A stretch of DNA of 30,481 nucleotides, taken from positions 1-30,481 of the forward strand of contig CAYYPK010000061.1 of NCBI GenBank assembly GCA_964473525.1. The letters are read 5' to 3'. The notes under the pieces are model-generated. The model did not search any database and had not been told where the DNA came from. It saw nothing but the letters and a program-made list of their open reading frames with translations. Shown in pieces: positions 23,002-30,481 of the stretch. The number at the start of each line of letters is the position of its first letter. Position 1 is the stretch's first letter. The position numbers were made by a program, and so were the translations under genes. The stretch comes from GCA-2687025 sp964473525. Its GTDB lineage: Bacteria > Poribacteria > WGA-4E > GCA-2687025.

Positions 23002-24147
23002 TTAGCTTCGCGATGCCACGTCTGGCACATCCAAGGGACGTAACTCGAAGTCGGTCGTGACGGCCTGCGTCTGACCGGTCTGCGCCGCGCGGTAGCCCAG
23101 CTCAATGACCTCAATGACGTGGCGGGCGTGCTCCGCGCTCACGGCAGGCTGCTTGCCGTGCAGCACGCAGTCGACCATGTGCATGATGTCGGAGTATACG
23201 TGCGATTCCTGGATGCTCCGGTGCTCCCCGACGACGAACGGCATCGCGCCCTGCGGCTTCTCGCCGCGTCGACCGCCCTCGACGCTGGAACCCCACGTCA
23301 CCAGCTCGCCACCTTCGTACGCGACCGCGCCCGAACTCCCCGAGATGTATGGCGAGGAGAAGCCCCGCGGGCCGCCGTGGCTGTTCGTGCCGAAGAGGAT
23401 GCAGAACACGCTGTCGCCAAAGTCGAGGAGCAGGTGCGTGTTGTCGTCCATGTCGACTGGCAGCGTCTGGTCCTTGAACGTGCGTTCCTTGAGACCGATG
23501 CCGGACATGCCGGTCACGTTGCGGACGGGGCCGAGTATGCCCGTGATGGTGTGCAGCGCATAGACCGCCATGTCGTACATTGGCCCGCCGCCAGGCCGGC
23601 GGTAGTACCACGCTGGGTTCACGTTCGACAGGACATCATCGCCTCGTCGGAAGCCTTCGTGTTCGTGCCCGGAGCCAGCCGTTCCGATCTCCGCGAAGTA
23701 CACGCGGCCTATATCGCCGGACTCGATGATCTCCTTGATCCGCTTGGTACCAGCGCGATGCCCGCGGCCTGGCGACGCGACGACGGTCAAGCCTGCCGCC
23801 GCGGCCGCCGCGATAACCTCGTCCGCCTCGGCCTTCGTGGTGGTCATCGTCTTGTTAAGATGGAGGTGCTTGCCGCGTTCGAGGGCCTGCATCGCCTGCT
23901 CGAAGTGCAAGCCGATAGGCGATGCGATGACGACCGCGTCGATGTCGGACGAGAGCATGTCCGCGTAGTCGGTGAAGTGGCTACCGGCGCCGAACTTCTC
24001 GGCGGTCGCTTCCGCGCGGCCGGGTTCGGGATCCATGACGGCGGCGAGCTCGCACCACCCCCGGATGTCCTCCTGCGCCAGATGCGGCAGCAAGCCGCGC
24101 TGCGAGACGCTTCCACAACCTGCAATTCCAATGCGTACGCGGTCCAT
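23002..24147 (-). CDS. Gfo/Idh/MocA family NAD(P)-dependent oxidoreductase
   Basis: A 381-residue cytosolic dehydrogenase, usually acting on sugars or cyclitols. The Rossmann domain opens R-I-G-I-A-G-C-G-S-V-S (about 4-14). A-S-P-I-G-L-H (75-81) precedes the lysine motif, normally E-K-P but here L-N-K99-T-M-T. The C-terminal domain has the Y-Y-R-R-P-G-G-G-P-M-Y-D-M-A-V-Y-A-L-H segment, which carries the catalytic Asp and His, then a beta-sheet with T-H-L-L-L-D-F-G-D. Length is typical. ATG at 24147 follows GGGGAG at four bases, so the frame upstream to 24219 is not used. It is divergent from the aminotransferase gene. The substrate is unknown. Confidence 0.88.
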   Translation of the reverse strand: MDRVRIGIAGCGSVSQRGLLPHLAQEDIRGWCELAAVMDPEPGRAEATAEKFGAGSHFTDYADMLSSDIDAVVIASPIGLHFEQAMQALERGKHLHLNKTMTTTKAEADEVIAAAAAAGLTVVASPGRGHRAGTKRIKEIIESGDIGRVYFAEIGTAGSGHEHEGFRRGDDVLSNVNPAWYYRRPGGGPMYDMAVYALHTITGILGPVRNVTGMSGIGLKERTFKDQTLPVDMDDNTHLLLDFGDSVFCILFGTNSHGGPRGFSSPYISGSSGAVAYEGGELVTWGSSVEGGRRGEKPQGAMPFVVGEHRSIQESHVYSDIMHMVDCVLHGKQPAVSAEHARHVIEVIELGYRAAQTGQTQAVTTDFELRPLDVPDVASRS

Positions 24148-24280
24148 ATCGCTCCCCTTCTCACGTGCCTCCGCGGCCGTGTGCTGGAGCAGCTTAGCCA
24201 CCGTGGCGCCGGCGTGCAACAGACGGCCGCACGCGTTATATCGCGGCGGCCGGCGACCGACGCCCGCGCCGCTGGCCGCG

Positions 24281-24310
24281 TTGACTTTCGATCCGACGGC
24301 CGACTAAGGT
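24281..24310 (+). promoter_or_regulatory. candidate promoter of the aminotransferase gene
   Basis: TTGACT (24281-24286) and TAAGGT (24305-24310) are spaced by 18 bases in the 221-base divergent gap, about 60 bases before the ATG at 24369. On the other strand the gap holds TATAAC (24236-24241 region) as a possible -10 for the Gfo/Idh/MocA gene, without a good -35. Nothing else is seen in the gap. Confidence 0.45.
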
Positions 24311-24368
24311 TCAGGCCCAACCGAGAGCATATTCCGGCGTACGCGCTAAGTCTGAGAGGACATCCACG

Positions 24369-25541
24369 ATGGTGTCACTATCGCGCAAGGCACAGGGAGT
24401 CACGCCGTCCGCTACGCTTGCTATAAGCGCCAAGGCGAAGGCGATGCAGGCCGAGGGCCATGACGTCATAGGGTTCGGGGCCGGCGAGCCCGATTTCGAC
24501 ACGCCGGACAATATCAAAGACGCCGCGAAGGCGGCTCTCGACGCGGGGTACACGAAGTACACGCCCGCCAGCGGCGCCGCCGACCTCAAGGGCGCTGTGG
24601 CGGAGCGATACGTGCGCACGCACGCCATCGACTATGACGCGAGCAACGTCGTCGTGTCGTGCGGCGGCAAGCACGCGCTGTACAACATATTCCAGGCCAT
24701 CTGTAACCCGGGCGACGAGGTGATCTTCGCCGCTCCGTACTGGGTCAGCTATCCAGAGATGGTTAAGCTCGCCGACGGCGTGCCGGTCATCGTGTCGACC
24801 ACCGCCGAAGACAACTACACGCTCTCCGCCGAGGCGATATCCGCCCACCTGACGGACAAGACGGTCGCCGCCATCATCAACAGCCCAAGCAACCCAACCG
24901 GCACGATGTACACCCGCGAGCAGTTGGTGGAAATCGCCGACCTCGCGCTCGAGCGCGGCTTCTGCGTCATCTCGGACGAGATCTACGACGAGATGGTCTT
25001 CGAAGGGTCGACGTTCGAGAGTGTCGCCACGCTGCGTCCCGGCATGGAGAAGCAGACGCTCATCATCAACGCCGTCTCGAAGACGTACTCGATGACGGGT
25101 TGGCGCGTGGGCTGGACGCTGGGGCCGGCGGATATCATCAAGGCGATGGGCGGCATCCAGAGCCACAGCACGTCGAACCCGACGTCCATCGCGCAGGCAG
25201 CCGCGCTGGAAGCCATCACGGGTCCACAGGACGCCGTGCCCACAATGCTCTCAGCGTTCGAGGGACGGCGTGACGGCATCGCCAAGCTCCTGGGCGCCAT
25301 ACCAGGCGTGACCTTCGCGAGGCCGGAAGGCGCGTTCTACATCTTCCCAGACTTCTCAGCGCACTACACGGACGAGATCGCCGGATCCAACGACCTGGCG
25401 AACCACCTTCTCGACACCGTGCAGGTCGCTCTCGTGCCGGGCGGCGCGTTCGGTGAGGACCGATGCGCCCGGCTCTCCTACGCCACGTCGATGGAGAACA
25501 TCGAGGCCGGCGTCGAGCGTATTGCGAAGGCGCTCGCGTAG
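24369..25541 (+). CDS. class I aminotransferase, aspartate/prephenate aminotransferase type
   Basis: A 390-residue cytosolic PLP enzyme, probably transferring amino groups between aspartate (or an aromatic precursor) and 2-oxoglutarate. The Schiff-base lysine is K238 in S-K-T-Y-S-M-T-G-W-R-V-G-W. Other family residues are the substrate loop G-A-G-E-P-D-F (37-43), Y-T-P-A-S-G (64-69), N175 in S-N-P-T-G, D203 and Y206 in S-D-E-I-Y-D-E, and the C-terminal R in R-L-S-Y-A-T-S that binds the substrate carboxylate. The opening S-R-K-A-Q-G-V-T-P-S-A-T-L matches the AspC/AatA group (subfamily I-gamma). Length is normal. GAGAGG lies nine bases before the ATG. The dehydrogenase follows on the same strand after 84 bases and a strong hairpin. 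Confidence 0.92.
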   Translation: MVSLSRKAQGVTPSATLAISAKAKAMQAEGHDVIGFGAGEPDFDTPDNIKDAAKAALDAGYTKYTPASGAADLKGAVAERYVRTHAIDYDASNVVVSCGGKHALYNIFQAICNPGDEVIFAAPYWVSYPEMVKLADGVPVIVSTTAEDNYTLSAEAISAHLTDKTVAAIINSPSNPTGTMYTREQLVEIADLALERGFCVISDEIYDEMVFEGSTFESVATLRPGMEKQTLIINAVSKTYSMTGWRVGWTLGPADIIKAMGGIQSHSTSNPTSIAQAAALEAITGPQDAVPTMLSAFEGRRDGIAKLLGAIPGVTFARPEGAFYIFPDFSAHYTDEIAGSNDLANHLLDTVQVALVPGGAFGEDRCARLSYATSMENIEAGVERIAKALA

Positions 25542-25557
25542 TCGCGAGCAGGCGCTG

Positions 25558-25581
25558 GAGGCCCGCCGTCGCGCGGGCCTC
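25558..25581 (+). terminator. GC-rich hairpin between aminotransferase and dehydrogenase genes
   Basis: A perfect 9-bp stem, GAGGCCCGC with GCGGGCCTC, closes a 6-base loop, 17 bases after the aminotransferase stop. There is no T-run after it, so it may be a pause or RNA-stability element rather than a true intrinsic terminator. Confidence 0.4.
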
Positions 25582-25625
25582 GGAGCGTCCTGCCACGCGC
25601 GCCGTCCTAGCTCGGAGTCCACGCC

Positions 25626-26690
25626 ATGCAGCCCGCAGTCATGTGCCACGGGCCGTTCGACTACCGGTGGGAGGACGTGCCCGTCCCGACGGCTGGCCCA
25701 GGCGAGGTAGTCATCGACGTGGGCGCCTGCGGCGTGTGCGCCAGCGACGTGAAGTGCTACACCGGGGCGCCGCTCTTCTGGGGCGACGACGACCGCGAAG
25801 GGTACGTGCACGGGCCGGTCATACCCGGGCATGAGTTCATCGGCACTGTCGTCGAGCTAGGCGAGGGTGCCGCCGAACGGTACGGACTCACGCTCGGTGA
25901 CACGGCGATTTCCGAGCAGATCGTGCCGTGTGGCGCGTGTCGCTACTGCGAGCGCGGGCAGTACTGGATGTGCCAGGTCCACGACATCTACGGCTTCCGA
26001 CGCGTCGTTCACGGAGGCTGGACGCCGCGCATGAAGTTCCCCGCAAAGGCGCGCGTCTACAGGGTTCCCGCGGATGTGCCGATGTGGCAGGCGGCGCTCA
26101 TTGAGCCGCTGGCATGCTCGATCCACGCCGTGGAGCGCGGCGAGATCGAGCTGGGCGACGTCGTCGTCATCGCGGGAGCGGGCACGCTCGGGCTGGGCAT
26201 GGTCGCCGCCGCGCGGCTGAAGAACCCCGCCACACTCGTCGTGCTCGACATGAACGACAGCCGGTTGGAGGTCGCGACCGCGCTGGGGGCCGACGTCGCG
26301 CTGAACCCCGGCCGGGAGGATGCGCTACAAGCCGTCCTGGACCTCACGGAGGGGTACGGCTGCGACGTGTACATCGAGGCGACCGGGCATCCCGACGCCG
26401 TCAAGCAAGGCCTCATGATGATCCGCAAGCTCGGGACGTTCGTCGAATTCAGCGTGATGCGGGAGCCCGTCACGGTCGACTGGACGATCATCGGCGACAC
26501 GAAGGAACTGAACATCCACGGGTCACACCTAGGGCCGTACTGCTACCCCATCGCTATCGACATGATCGCGAAGGGCCGCATGGATGCGTCGCGGGTCGTC
26601 ACGCATCGCCTGCCGCTGTCAGAGTACGCCGAGGGCATCGAGCTCGTCCGTGCCGGGACGGACTCGATCAAGGTGCTGCTCGAGCCGTAG
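25626..26690 (+). CDS. zinc-binding alcohol dehydrogenase (MDR family), polyol dehydrogenase-like
   Basis: A 354-residue cytosolic medium-chain dehydrogenase. The catalytic zinc set is C38 (G-V-C-A-S-D), H69-E70 (P-G-H-E-F-I-G) and the E in I-E-P-L-A-C. The structural zinc is held by C102, C105, C108 and C116. The NAD(P) fold is V-V-I-A-G-A-G-T-L-G-L-G near 180-190, and the residue after the second strand is D (V-L-D-M-N), which favours NAD. The E-P-L-A-C segment and the structural zinc fit polyol dehydrogenases of the sorbitol/threitol type. GGAG lies eight bases before the ATG. It could share a transcript with the aminotransferase, although their functions are not obviously linked. The exact substrate cannot be read. 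Confidence 0.88.
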   Translation: MQPAVMCHGPFDYRWEDVPVPTAGPGEVVIDVGACGVCASDVKCYTGAPLFWGDDDREGYVHGPVIPGHEFIGTVVELGEGAAERYGLTLGDTAISEQIVPCGACRYCERGQYWMCQVHDIYGFRRVVHGGWTPRMKFPAKARVYRVPADVPMWQAALIEPLACSIHAVERGEIELGDVVVIAGAGTLGLGMVAAARLKNPATLVVLDMNDSRLEVATALGADVALNPGREDALQAVLDLTEGYGCDVYIEATGHPDAVKQGLMMIRKLGTFVEFSVMREPVTVDWTIIGDTKELNIHGSHLGPYCYPIAIDMIAKGRMDASRVVTHRLPLSEYAEGIELVRAGTDSIKVLLEP

Positions 26691-26719
26691 CGGACGCGCG
26701 CCGCCGATCCAACACCGCC

Positions 26720-26826
26720 CTAGCGACGGAGCGCGGCCCAACTGGTAGTTAGCATCCCAGCCGGGTGTACTGGCAGCAGCGCCCCAGCCATGACTTGCTT
26801 GATTTCATCTGGCGACAGCACGCGGT
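26720..26826 (-). pseudogene. frameshifted C-terminal tail of the LamG protein
   Basis: In the frame next to that of the LamG gene, the bases right after its TAG read on as D-R-V-L-S-P-D-E-I-K-Q-V-M-A-G, then a short linker and M-L-T-T-S-W-A-A-L-R-R and a stop (TAG at 26722-26720). This is the expected end of LamG-type proteins (a V-x-D-R-x-L-S-x-x-E-I helix) plus a T-T-W-G-x-L-R-like tail. One base missing near 26828-26829 explains the break. Confidence 0.8.
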
Positions 26827-27507
26827 CTAGACGGCCAACTCATCCATGTAGAAGTTCGCCGCTGGCCCAGCGTACGCCGGTGAGTTGCCCACGAAGAGGC
26901 CGCCGTCGCCCTGGATGAACGCCTCCGCGACCGCAATCTTCGCCTTTGCCTCTCCGTCGACATAGCCGACGAGCTCCCCACCGGACGTGGTTCCCGCCAC
27001 GTGGTACCACTGGTTGAGTTCGAAGTGCGTGTTGTCGCCCTCCGGCCCGAGACCCCAGAACCCAAGATTACCGGGCTCGTAGCGGTAGTGGATGCCGAGG
27101 CTGCCTGTTTCGACCCACAGGCCTGGAGAACGGTCGCTGCCTGGGGCAGTCTTCGCGAGGATCTGGTCCCACCCTCCCGTTGCCGCCGCAGGGAAGCGGA
27201 GCCAGAAGAGGAAGGTGTTGTCCTCGTACGTCTCCAGGGCGGCAAAGCTCTCGACCTCGACGCGGTTGTCCCCGCCTTCGATGCGCAGTGAGCCGGTCCC
27301 GGAGGCGACCTCGTCGGTGACGATGGCGGCCCCGGAGCTGAGAGTGCCGTCGTGCCCGCCTCCGCTCGTATCCTCGACCGTGTCACCGTCGGCCTTGTCG
27401 AATGTTAGGTGCACCAGCAGTCCGTCCTCGATCGCGGCTGCATGGCATGGCAGCGCCGAAGCGCCGGCTAGCGCGACCGCACAGCACAATATAGCGAAAT
27501 GCTTCAT
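26827..27507 (-). CDS. secreted LamG/concanavalin-like lectin domain protein, broken by a frameshift
   Basis: As it stands the frame gives 226 residues. A signal peptide (M-K-H-F-A-I-L-C-C-A-V-A-L-A-G) ends near A-A-A at about 25. The rest is a LamG-type beta-sandwich: L-L-V-H-L-T-F-D near the start, D-N-T-F-L-F-W-L-R-F in the middle, L-N-Q-W-Y-H-V-A-G-T, then G-Y-V-D-G and F-Y-M-D-E-L-A-V at the end. Such domains bind sugars or other surface ligands. TAG interrupts the final D-E-L-A-V-x-D-R segment, and the missing 35 residues follow in another frame. Either a base was lost in the sequence or the gene is freshly broken. AGGGAGG lies five bases before the ATG, so it looks expressed. It is divergent from the PglZ-like gene. 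Confidence 0.82.
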   Translation of the reverse strand: MKHFAILCCAVALAGASALPCHAAAIEDGLLVHLTFDKADGDTVEDTSGGGHDGTLSSGAAIVTDEVASGTGSLRIEGGDNRVEVESFAALETYEDNTFLFWLRFPAAATGGWDQILAKTAPGSDRSPGLWVETGSLGIHYRYEPGNLGFWGLGPEGDNTHFELNQWYHVAGTTSGGELVGYVDGEAKAKIAVAEAFIQGDGGLFVGNSPAYAGPAANFYMDELAV

Positions 27508-27738
27508 GGGTTCCTCCCTGGGCTTCCAGTGACATGTGCTCGCTCACGCTGGCGCGAAGGTCCGACGTCAGCCCGGGTTATACCACGACCCACGATAGTT
27601 CCACACGCGCGCGAGGTAGACGCGCCGGACGCCGACGGGGCGCGTGCGCTACGGCGCACCGTGTGCCGGCTCGTGACGTTGTGTGGTAAGTACTTGTGGA
27701 CGCGCAGCTCGCGACCTTCGCCACGGACACCAACCGCC
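27508..27738. other. divergent intergenic region between LamG and PglZ-like genes
   Basis: About 230 bases. On the minus strand TGGTATAAC near 27574-27582 could be an extended -10 for the LamG gene. On the plus strand the frame of the PglZ-like gene is open throughout, but its residues there are Arg/Pro/Thr-rich and look non-coding. I see no clear plus-strand promoter, no repeat and no RNA gene. Confidence 0.4.
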
Positions 27739-30057
27739 TTGAACGTGACAGACGCCATCAGCGCCTTCATCGCAGGGATCAACCGGGACACGTCCCGCCC
27801 CTTCCTGTTCCTCTTCGATCCCAACGACCTGCTGGCCGACGTCGACAGCGTAGACGCGTGGGGTAAGCCATGCGCCATCACCCGGTACCGCGATCCGCTC
27901 TCGCTACGAGCGTCGCTGGAGCGTCGGCGCGAGAACCCAGGATACGACTGCGAGCACCCGGTCGCCGTTGTCACTATCCCACCCGACGCCACGCGCATGG
28001 AGCCCGTTCCCGACATGACGGCGCGCGCGCAGTGCATTGAGGTGACGCCACAGTCGCTGTTGCGCAGCTTGCAGCCACAGCACACGTGGCCCCCGGAAAT
28101 CGGCGTCCTGCGTGGGGCCGACTTCTGGACGCTTGTCGATGCCCTGTTGATAGCCAGACCGGGCTGGGGAGATGCTCTCACGGGTACCACAACGCCTCTC
28201 CTCATCGCGGAGTGCGCCGTCGGCCGGGAGCTCCGGGAAGGAGCGGCCGCAGACGACGCAGTCGAAGCATGGGCGCGGGTGCACGACGACGCAGACACGC
28301 GCGACATGCTAGGCCGGTACCCAGCTGCCCTGCAGGCGGCGCGTCACGAACTCCTGGACGCCATGCCCGTCGCATCGAAGCTCAACCACGACCCTGAGTT
28401 CGGCGTGTTCCTTTGGACGATGTACCTGGTCCGCAAACACGCGCCGAAGGGGGCCGCGGGGCTCCCGGACCTGTTCGAGGGCGAGCTCTGGGGCAAATAC
28501 GTCGACTACGACGATGGACGGCTCCTCGCTACCTGTGAGGGGATTATCGGCACGGACCCACTCGCGGCCGTGTCGCAGATGCGCATGGCGGAGCGCGCCG
28601 TGTCGCTCGATCCGACCCGCGCCGACCTGTTCCTGGGCGTGCTGGGGCTCAGGAGCGCAAGGCGCTTCGAGGTCGCCCGCCGCATAGCCGCCACGGAGAC
28701 GCTCTCCGGCTACGTGACGGAAGAGGCGCTGCGGATCCTGTTGCCACGGGTCATCGCGGATCCTGACGCGCTCTCCAAGACGCGTGCACGGAAGATCCGC
28801 TCCGTGCTGACGCGAAGCCACCTGGCGAACAAGCACCCGCAATACTACCCCCGCCTGACGCGCTCGGCGGAGATCTACACGAAGACACTGGAGCTCGCGG
28901 AACTCGTCCGACAGTTCGGGTCACGCGGGTGGGGACAGACGCTCGTCGTCCAGCCGATCGAGACGTGGATGGACGACGCGTATCCACTGTGCCTGGCGCC
29001 GATGAGCGTCGTGTACGAGTCGCTGGAGGAACTCCTCGGCCGAGGCTCGTCGCGATTCGGTCGCGCCACCGAATCGCTGATGGAGCGGGCGAGCGCCATC
29101 CTGCGCGACACCGATCGAGAGTTCGCCCGCGTCGTTGACAGCGGCTATGTCCGCTGGATATCCCGACGCGAACCGCCTCCGATGCTGACCGTCGACTTCC
29201 TCGACGAGGTGTTCCTGCCTGAGTGGCGTGAGATGGCAGCGTCCGCGCGGAATCCCCTCGCCGTCATACTGCTGGTCCATGGGTTGCGGTGGGACGAATG
29301 GTCCGTCCTGGAGCCTGTGATTCGGGAGAAGCTGCCGCGACACCGGGCCCCAGACACACGACCGATGCTGGCGCTGCTGCCCACGAGTCGCCCGTATAAC
29401 ACCGCCGCGCTGATCCTGGGACGCTTCCCCGCGCTCGGGGACGCCGGACAGGTAGGCGCCCTGCTGTCGGAGCGGCTGGCTCCCGAGGGCGTACCGGTGG
29501 CAGGCGCCGTCAGCGCCCCGCGACTCTCGATGGAGGGCGCCGAACGAGGCGTGCTGCTCGCTAACATCTCGCTCGCGGAAGTGGGCTCGGGCAAGACGCG
29601 CCCGACGGGCGCCGCCCGGGAGGACATTGCCGCTCTCGCGCGCGTGCGGCTGGGCGCCTTCCTGTCGTCCATACCGTCGCGCGCCACTGTGTTCGTGGTC
29701 TCCAACGGGGGCACGACGCAGATCACGGGCGCGGGCGCACGGGTCCAACCGAAGCCAGTGGAAACACAGGCGAGGTGGGTCGGGCTCGGCGACGGCGCGC
29801 CAGAGAAGGGGATGCCCGTGGACGTTGCCTATTTCAGCGCCAGCGCGTTGCATCTCCCAAACCCCGCCGTGACCCGGTGCGCGTTCGCGTACCCCGGGGA
29901 GTGGTTCTCCGCCGAGGGGCGCGAGGCGGCTACGCAGTACCTGAACGGGGGCATTTCGCTCGCGGAGATGGTTGTGCCGTGCGCAGTCTATCGGGCGCGG
30001 CGGAGGAGGAAGCCGGCCCTGGATGCGGAGGCGAGTGCACGGCCAGCGGCGCCGTGA
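27739..30057 (+). CDS. PglZ-fold (alkaline phosphatase superfamily) protein with degenerate metal-site motifs
   Basis: About 772 residues. The C-terminal half has the pattern of a PglZ domain: a core strand A-V-I-L-L-V-H514-G-L-R-W-D-E-W, L-L-P-T-S-R-P-Y-N-T-A-A-L at about 552, V-F-V-V-S-N656-G-G at about 655, and L-N736-G-G-I-S-L-A-E-M-V-V-P near 735. Active family members carry D in the first motif, D-H-G in the third and H-G-G in the fourth. All are replaced here, so it is probably not a phosphatase. The N-terminal half (about 1-430) is helical and unassigned. PglZ proteins occur in BREX/Pgl phage defence and in signalling, but no partner gene is visible. The start is unsettled: TTG 27739 or GTG 27745, both just before V-T-D-A-I-S-A-F-I, and neither with a good Shine-Dalgarno. 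Confidence 0.7.
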   Translation: MNVTDAISAFIAGINRDTSRPFLFLFDPNDLLADVDSVDAWGKPCAITRYRDPLSLRASLERRRENPGYDCEHPVAVVTIPPDATRMEPVPDMTARAQCIEVTPQSLLRSLQPQHTWPPEIGVLRGADFWTLVDALLIARPGWGDALTGTTTPLLIAECAVGRELREGAAADDAVEAWARVHDDADTRDMLGRYPAALQAARHELLDAMPVASKLNHDPEFGVFLWTMYLVRKHAPKGAAGLPDLFEGELWGKYVDYDDGRLLATCEGIIGTDPLAAVSQMRMAERAVSLDPTRADLFLGVLGLRSARRFEVARRIAATETLSGYVTEEALRILLPRVIADPDALSKTRARKIRSVLTRSHLANKHPQYYPRLTRSAEIYTKTLELAELVRQFGSRGWGQTLVVQPIETWMDDAYPLCLAPMSVVYESLEELLGRGSSRFGRATESLMERASAILRDTDREFARVVDSGYVRWISRREPPPMLTVDFLDEVFLPEWREMAASARNPLAVILLVHGLRWDEWSVLEPVIREKLPRHRAPDTRPMLALLPTSRPYNTAALILGRFPALGDAGQVGALLSERLAPEGVPVAGAVSAPRLSMEGAERGVLLANISLAEVGSGKTRPTGAAREDIAALARVRLGAFLSSIPSRATVFVVSNGGTTQITGAGARVQPKPVETQARWVGLGDGAPEKGMPVDVAYFSASALHLPNPAVTRCAFAYPGEWFSAEGREAATQYLNGGISLAEMVVPCAVYRARRRRKPALDAEASARPAAP

Positions 30058-30082
30058 GCACAACCTGTCGTCGGGAGGGGCG

Positions 30083-30481
30083 TTACTCGAACGAGAGCGG
30101 CGTCCACAGCTTGGCGTCGGCAAGGTTGAGCGAGGCGATAAACCTCCGCGCGTCCTCCGACAGCGCGATGTTGTCCAGCGAGTGCGCATCACTGCCCACC
30201 GATAGCTGCACCTCTCGCTCGACGCACAGGCTGTAGAACCACTCGACGTGCTCTTGCCCGAACTCCAGGAACTTTGGGTTCAGCTCGACGGCGAGCTCGC
30301 GTTCGCGCATCCGGTCGAGTGTCTGCACGAGACGCTTCTCGTCGACGGATTCCATCATGTCCTGCGAGAGCGCAGCCAGCCGGTCGGGAGCAACGCGGAA
30401 CACCCGCGGTGACAGGACGAACGGGTGCGCGACGACATCCGTCACGGGGTGGTTCGCCGCCGCCTCGAACATGTAGAGCTC
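30083..30481 (-). CDS. PHP-domain phosphoesterase, C-terminal part (partial at window edge)
   Basis: The frame is open through the right edge (E-L-Y-M-F-E at the boundary), so only the last 132 residues are present. Two metal-binding motifs of the PHP fold are seen: V-V-A-H-P-F-V near the edge and V-G-S-D-A-H-S about 35 residues before the end. Between them is L-A-V-E-L-N-P-K, the glutamate or asparagine strand typical of this fold. PHP proteins of this size group with histidinol phosphatase-like or nucleoside phosphoesterases. Which one cannot be decided without the N-terminus, where the first H-x-H motif would lie. It converges on the PglZ-like gene with 25 bases between stops and no visible terminator. 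Confidence 0.8.
   Translation of the reverse strand, partial: ELYMFEAAANHPVTDVVAHPFVLSPRVFRVAPDRLAALSQDMMESVDEKRLVQTLDRMRERELAVELNPKFLEFGQEHVEWFYSLCVEREVQLSVGSDAHSLDNIALSEDARRFIASLNLADAKLWTPLSFE

Noticed and set aside
23119..24426. 435-codon plus-strand frame opposite the Gfo/Idh/MocA gene
   Set aside because: Antisense shadow; the opposite strand encodes a complete, motif-bearing oxidoreductase with a good ribosome site.
27739..30057. A BREX or Pgl phage-defence locus
   Set aside because: Only one PglZ-like gene is seen, its metal motifs look degenerate, and no PglX methylase, BrxC ATPase or protease partner is adjacent; the next gene is a convergent PHP protein.
1..30481. Mobile elements, CRISPR arrays, tRNA or rRNA genes
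   Set aside because: No transposase or integrase-like protein, no regularly spaced repeats, and no tRNA-like T-arm or rRNA block was recognised on either strand.

Overview
The window is a GC-rich bacterial genome fragment that looks like a metagenomic scaffold, because a 10-base run of N interrupts thiG. The best lineage guess is Candidatus Poribacteria or a close relative. That is an inference from protein style: a secreted subtilase and a LamG protein whose C-termini carry an LxTTWGxLR-like motif, FlgD-like C-terminal domains on three secreted peptidases, a PhyH-family dioxygenase, a Gfo/Idh/MocA oxidoreductase and a stand-alone PglZ-type protein. I found no tRNA, rRNA, CRISPR array, transposase or phage gene.

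Layout. (1) 1-378: the 3' end of a membrane protein, probably an ABC-2 permease. (2) 400-2067, minus: a long AI-2E/PerM family transporter with its own sigma70-like promoter. (3) 2160-9985, minus: one tightly packed gene string, ribD, lipoprotein, NHL-repeat lipoprotein, small unknown protein, secreted M28 peptidase, secreted M6 peptidase, then a P1 (DmpA/NylC-type) peptidase. Several junctions are 4-base overlaps. A perfect TATAAT before the small gene may start a sub-operon for the three peptidases. (4) 10086-11030, plus: an aldo/keto reductase. (5) 11035-14890, minus: a thiamine thiazole operon. A near-consensus promoter (TTGACA, 17 bases, TACTAT) leads straight into a TPP riboswitch, then an 18-codon upstream ORF, thiO, thiS, thiG, thiE and a Trm11/Trm-G10-like tRNA methyltransferase. 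(6) 14988-15863, minus: a lipoprotein with two LEA14/WHy-like domains, divergent from (7) 15961-20352, plus: a 1463-residue secreted subtilase with FN3, FG-GAP/VCBS-like and FlgD-like modules. (8) 20469-22962, plus: a PhyH-like dioxygenase, a TPR membrane protein and a metallo-beta-lactamase fold hydrolase. (9) 23002-24147, minus: a Gfo/Idh/MocA oxidoreductase, divergent from (10) 24369-26690, plus: a class I aminotransferase and a zinc alcohol dehydrogenase. (11) 26720-27507, minus: a LamG protein broken by a one-base frameshift. (12) 27739-30057, plus: a PglZ-fold protein whose metal-binding motifs look degenerate. (13) 30083-30481, minus: a partial PHP-domain phosphoesterase.

The most interesting points are these. 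The TPP riboswitch appears to use its own P1 3' strand as the ribosome binding site of a tiny ORF that overlaps thiO by ATGA. The PglZ homologue appears to have lost all its metal ligands. The tRNA methyltransferase at the end of the thi operon has no normal start codon at its natural N-terminus and may use ATA. The LamG gene is frameshifted but its tail is intact. The N-run in thiG has a length that breaks the frame and artificially fuses thiG to thiE. No stretch over 300 bases lacks a gene; the longest intergenic regions are about 220-230 bases (24148-24368 and 27508-27738).
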